From: Synechococcus sp. RS9909
GTDB taxonomy: Bacteria > Cyanobacteriota > Cyanobacteriia > PCC-6307 > Cyanobiaceae
Assembly (NCBI RefSeq): GCF_014279595.1
Contig: NZ_CP047943.1
Coordinates: 1,426,001 to 1,490,000, forward strand
Direction: 5' to 3'
Length of the DNA stretch: 64,000 nucleotides
The position numbers and the translations under genes were made by a program. The number at the start of each line of letters is the position of its first letter. Positions within the stretch are counted from its first letter, which is position 1. A model generated the notes under the pieces. It did no database searches. It was not told the origin of the DNA and saw only the letters and a program-made list of their open reading frames with translations. Below, piece by piece: positions 62,357 to 64,000 of the stretch.

Positions 62357-63415
62357 ATGCGTTTCAGTCAGTTGGTTGCGGCGCTGCAGGAGGGCGAGGC
62401 CGGCCTTCTCCGCCACGGACTCGGGCGCGACCCTCAGTTGCACTCCGCCGCCTCCCTCGAGAGGGCCACGGCCGATCAGCTGAGTTTCCTGGAGCCTGGC
62501 AATGCTCTGGTCCAGGCGCTGGCCAGCAGTGCCGTGGGAGCCGTCTTGCTGCCGGATCAGGATGACCTGGTGCAGCAGGCGGAATCGCGCCAGCTGGCCT
62601 GGGCCGTGTGCAAAGACCCGCGCCTGGCCTTCGCAGAGTCGCTCGAGCAACTCCATCCAAGGCGACTCCCCCAGGCGGGCATCCACCCCACGGCGGTGAT
62701 CGGTGATCGCGTCGAACTCGGGGCCGGTGTCTCGATCGGCGCCCATGTCTGCATTCATGACGGCAGCCGGATCGGCAGCCAGAGCGTGATCCACCCCGGT
62801 GTGGTGATCTACGACGACGTGGTGGTGGGGGAGCGCTGCGAAGTGCATGCCAATGCCGTGTTGCATCCCGGCTCTCGCCTCGGGAACCGTTGTGTCGTTC
62901 ACTCGAACGCCGTGGTGGGGTCGGAGGGGTTTGGCTTCGTGCCCACCGCCCGCGGCTGGCGCAAGATGCCCCAGACCGGCCTGGTGGTGCTGGATGAGGG
63001 CGTTGAGGTGGGCTGCGGCAGCACGATTGATCGCCCTGCCGTGGGCGAAACGCGCATCGGTGCCGGTACCAAGATCGACAATCTGGTGCAGATCGGCCAC
63101 GGCGTGGAAACCGGTCGAGGTTGCGCCCTGGCCTCCCAGGTGGGCATCGCCGGTGGTGCCCGCCTCGGGGATGGCGTGATCCTTGCCGGACAGGTGGGTG
63201 TGGCCAACCGGGCGGTGATCGGCGACCGGGCCATCGCCAGCTCCAAGAGCGGCATCCACGGCGAGATCGCGGCGGGGGAGGTGGTGAGCGGCTACCCGGC
63301 GATCCCGAACCGCCTCTGGCTGCGTTGCTCCGCCGCCTTCAGCAAATTGCCCGAACTGGCGAAACAGCTGCGGGAGCTCAAGCGTGCCCAGGAGACGGGG
63401 ACCACCCCTCAGTAG
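62357..63415 (+). CDS. lpxD: UDP-3-O-acylglucosamine N-acyltransferase
   Basis: A 352-aa LpxD of the lipid A pathway, N-acylating UDP-3-O-acyl-glucosamine. A uridine-binding N-terminal domain (about residues 1-110) is followed by the left-handed beta helix of hexapeptide repeats ([20 protein letters not shown] onward). The catalytic His is H248 in [12 protein letters not shown]. The C-terminal helices end [13 protein letters not shown]-like ([13 protein letters not shown]). It starts 3 bp after proB, so it may share its transcript. Confidence 0.94.
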   Translation: MRFSQLVAALQEGEAGLLRHGLGRDPQLHSAASLERATADQLSFLEPGNALVQALASSAVGAVLLPDQDDLVQQAESRQLAWAVCKDPRLAFAESLEQLHPRRLPQAGIHPTAVIGDRVELGAGVSIGAHVCIHDGSRIGSQSVIHPGVVIYDDVVVGERCEVHANAVLHPGSRLGNRCVVHSNAVVGSEGFGFVPTARGWRKMPQTGLVVLDEGVEVGCGSTIDRPAVGETRIGAGTKIDNLVQIGHGVETGRGCALASQVGIAGGARLGDGVILAGQVGVANRAVIGDRAIASSKSGIHGEIAAGEVVSGYPAIPNRLWLRCSAAFSKLPELAKQLRELKRAQETGTTPQ

Positions 63416-63446
63416 TCTCGCCGCGTCAGGTCGTGGCTCTGGTCCC

Positions 63447-64000
63447 ATGCGTCAGCATCGCGTTGTTCTGCTGCCCGGTGACGGGATCGGTCCAGAGATC
63501 ACGGCGGTCGCTCGGATGCTGCTGGAGGCCGTGGCAGCACGGCACGGTTTTGCGCTTCAGTTTGATGAGCAGTTGATCGGGGGTGCCGCGATCGACGCCA
63601 CGGGTGTCCCCTTGCCAGAAGCCAGCCTCGAGGCCTGCCGCGGCGCCGATGCGGTGTTGCTCGCGGCGATCGGCAACCCCCGTTTCGATGCCCTGCCCCG
63701 AGAGCAGCGCCCGGAGAGCGGTCTCCTGGCCCTGCGCTCCGGCTTGGGACTGTTCGCCAACCTCAGACCGGTGAAGATTGTTCCGGCCCTGAGCGCCGCC
63801 AGCAGCCTCAAAGCGGAGGTGATCGAAGGGGTGGATCTACTTGTGGTGCGCGAACTCACCGGTGGCATCTATTTCGGTCAGCCCAAGGGACGGGTGACGG
63901 CCGATGGAGAGGAACGGGGCTTCAACACCATGACCTACTCCGCCTCCGAGGTCGACCGGATCGCCCGGGTCGCTTTCGAGCTGGCAAAAGAACGCCGCGG
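63447..64000 (+). CDS. leuB: 3-isopropylmalate dehydrogenase, 5' part (cut by window edge)
   Basis: The first 184 codons of LeuB, which oxidises and decarboxylates 3-isopropylmalate in leucine synthesis. The start [17 protein letters not shown] is the family N-terminus. The visible part includes [29 protein letters not shown], and [18 protein letters not shown] with the substrate-binding Arg and the RELTGG motif. No frameshift is seen in this part. The remaining half lies beyond 64000. Confidence 0.94.
   Translation, partial: MRQHRVVLLPGDGIGPEITAVARMLLEAVAARHGFALQFDEQLIGGAAIDATGVPLPEASLEACRGADAVLLAAIGNPRFDALPREQRPESGLLALRSGLGLFANLRPVKIVPALSAASSLKAEVIEGVDLLVVRELTGGIYFGQPKGRVTADGEERGFNTMTYSASEVDRIARVAFELAKERR

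Noticed and set aside
1-64000. tRNA, rRNA, CRISPR arrays, insertion sequences
   Set aside because: Intergenic gaps were read for T-arm signatures, regular spaced repeats and terminal inverted repeats with transposase frames; none was found.

Overview
The window is a gene-dense, GC-rich chromosomal segment of a unicellular picocyanobacterium, most likely a marine or euryhaline Synechococcus/Cyanobium type. The evidence is psaK (photosystem I), petN (cytochrome b6f), thf1/psb29, psb32, a PucC-type transporter, ycf55-like, fibrillin and several cyanobacteria-only DUF families, with short intergenic gaps, many 1-8 bp gene overlaps, frequent GTG/TTG starts and strongly GC-biased third codon positions. 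I found no tRNA, rRNA, CRISPR array, insertion sequence or prophage. About 72 genes are called. The last one, leuB, is cut by the window edge.

Layout. 0.1-5.2 kb: a small membrane ORF coupled to corA, an SphX/PstS phosphate-binding protein, a CHAD protein, csaB, and a DUF2499/DUF3593 pair. 5.2-13.5 kb: psaK with terminator, dxs, ilvA, scpB, yggT, a MazG-like gene, pyk and a MacB-type permease. 13.5-20.5 kb: a proteostasis and photosynthesis block with ftsH, clpP, thf1, petN plus an overlapping 50-aa membrane gene, clpS and a pucC homologue. 20.5-30.8 kb: a small convergent gene behind a perfect inverted repeat, DUF2103, a 206-bp gap with RNA-like complementarity next to purK, purK, an orphan sugar permease, aroB, a MidA-type methyltransferase, psb32, a lysozyme-like hydrolase, a glycosyltransferase/phosphoesterase pair and nadA.

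30.8-36.4 kb: an exonuclease, ATP-dependent DNA ligase and Lhr-like helicase of the ligase-associated DNA repair system. Its fourth member, the PdeM-type phosphoesterase, lies 9 kb away at 45.4 kb. 36.4-49.5 kb: envelope and transport genes, including chrA, a ZIP-like carrier, a porin with no visible signal peptide, a PCC-glutaredoxin fusion, a GluR0-type ligand-gated potassium channel in a small operon with two tiny genes, an L,D-transpeptidase and a secreted protein built from two tandem copies of one module. 49.5-64 kb: CBS, pgsA, an epimerase, two FUSC proteins, hisA, a Fur-like regulator, DUF3685, a thioredoxin-fold thylakoid protein, a CofE-like protein, ruvX, DUF3727, a YqeG-type phosphatase, proB, lpxD and leuB.

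The points most worth a second look are the split DNA-repair cassette, two genes whose conserved N-termini can only be reached from CTG-type starts, the GluR0 operon with its unlisted small genes, the PCC-glutaredoxin fusion, the short gene locked to petN, and the possible 6S-like RNA beside purK.
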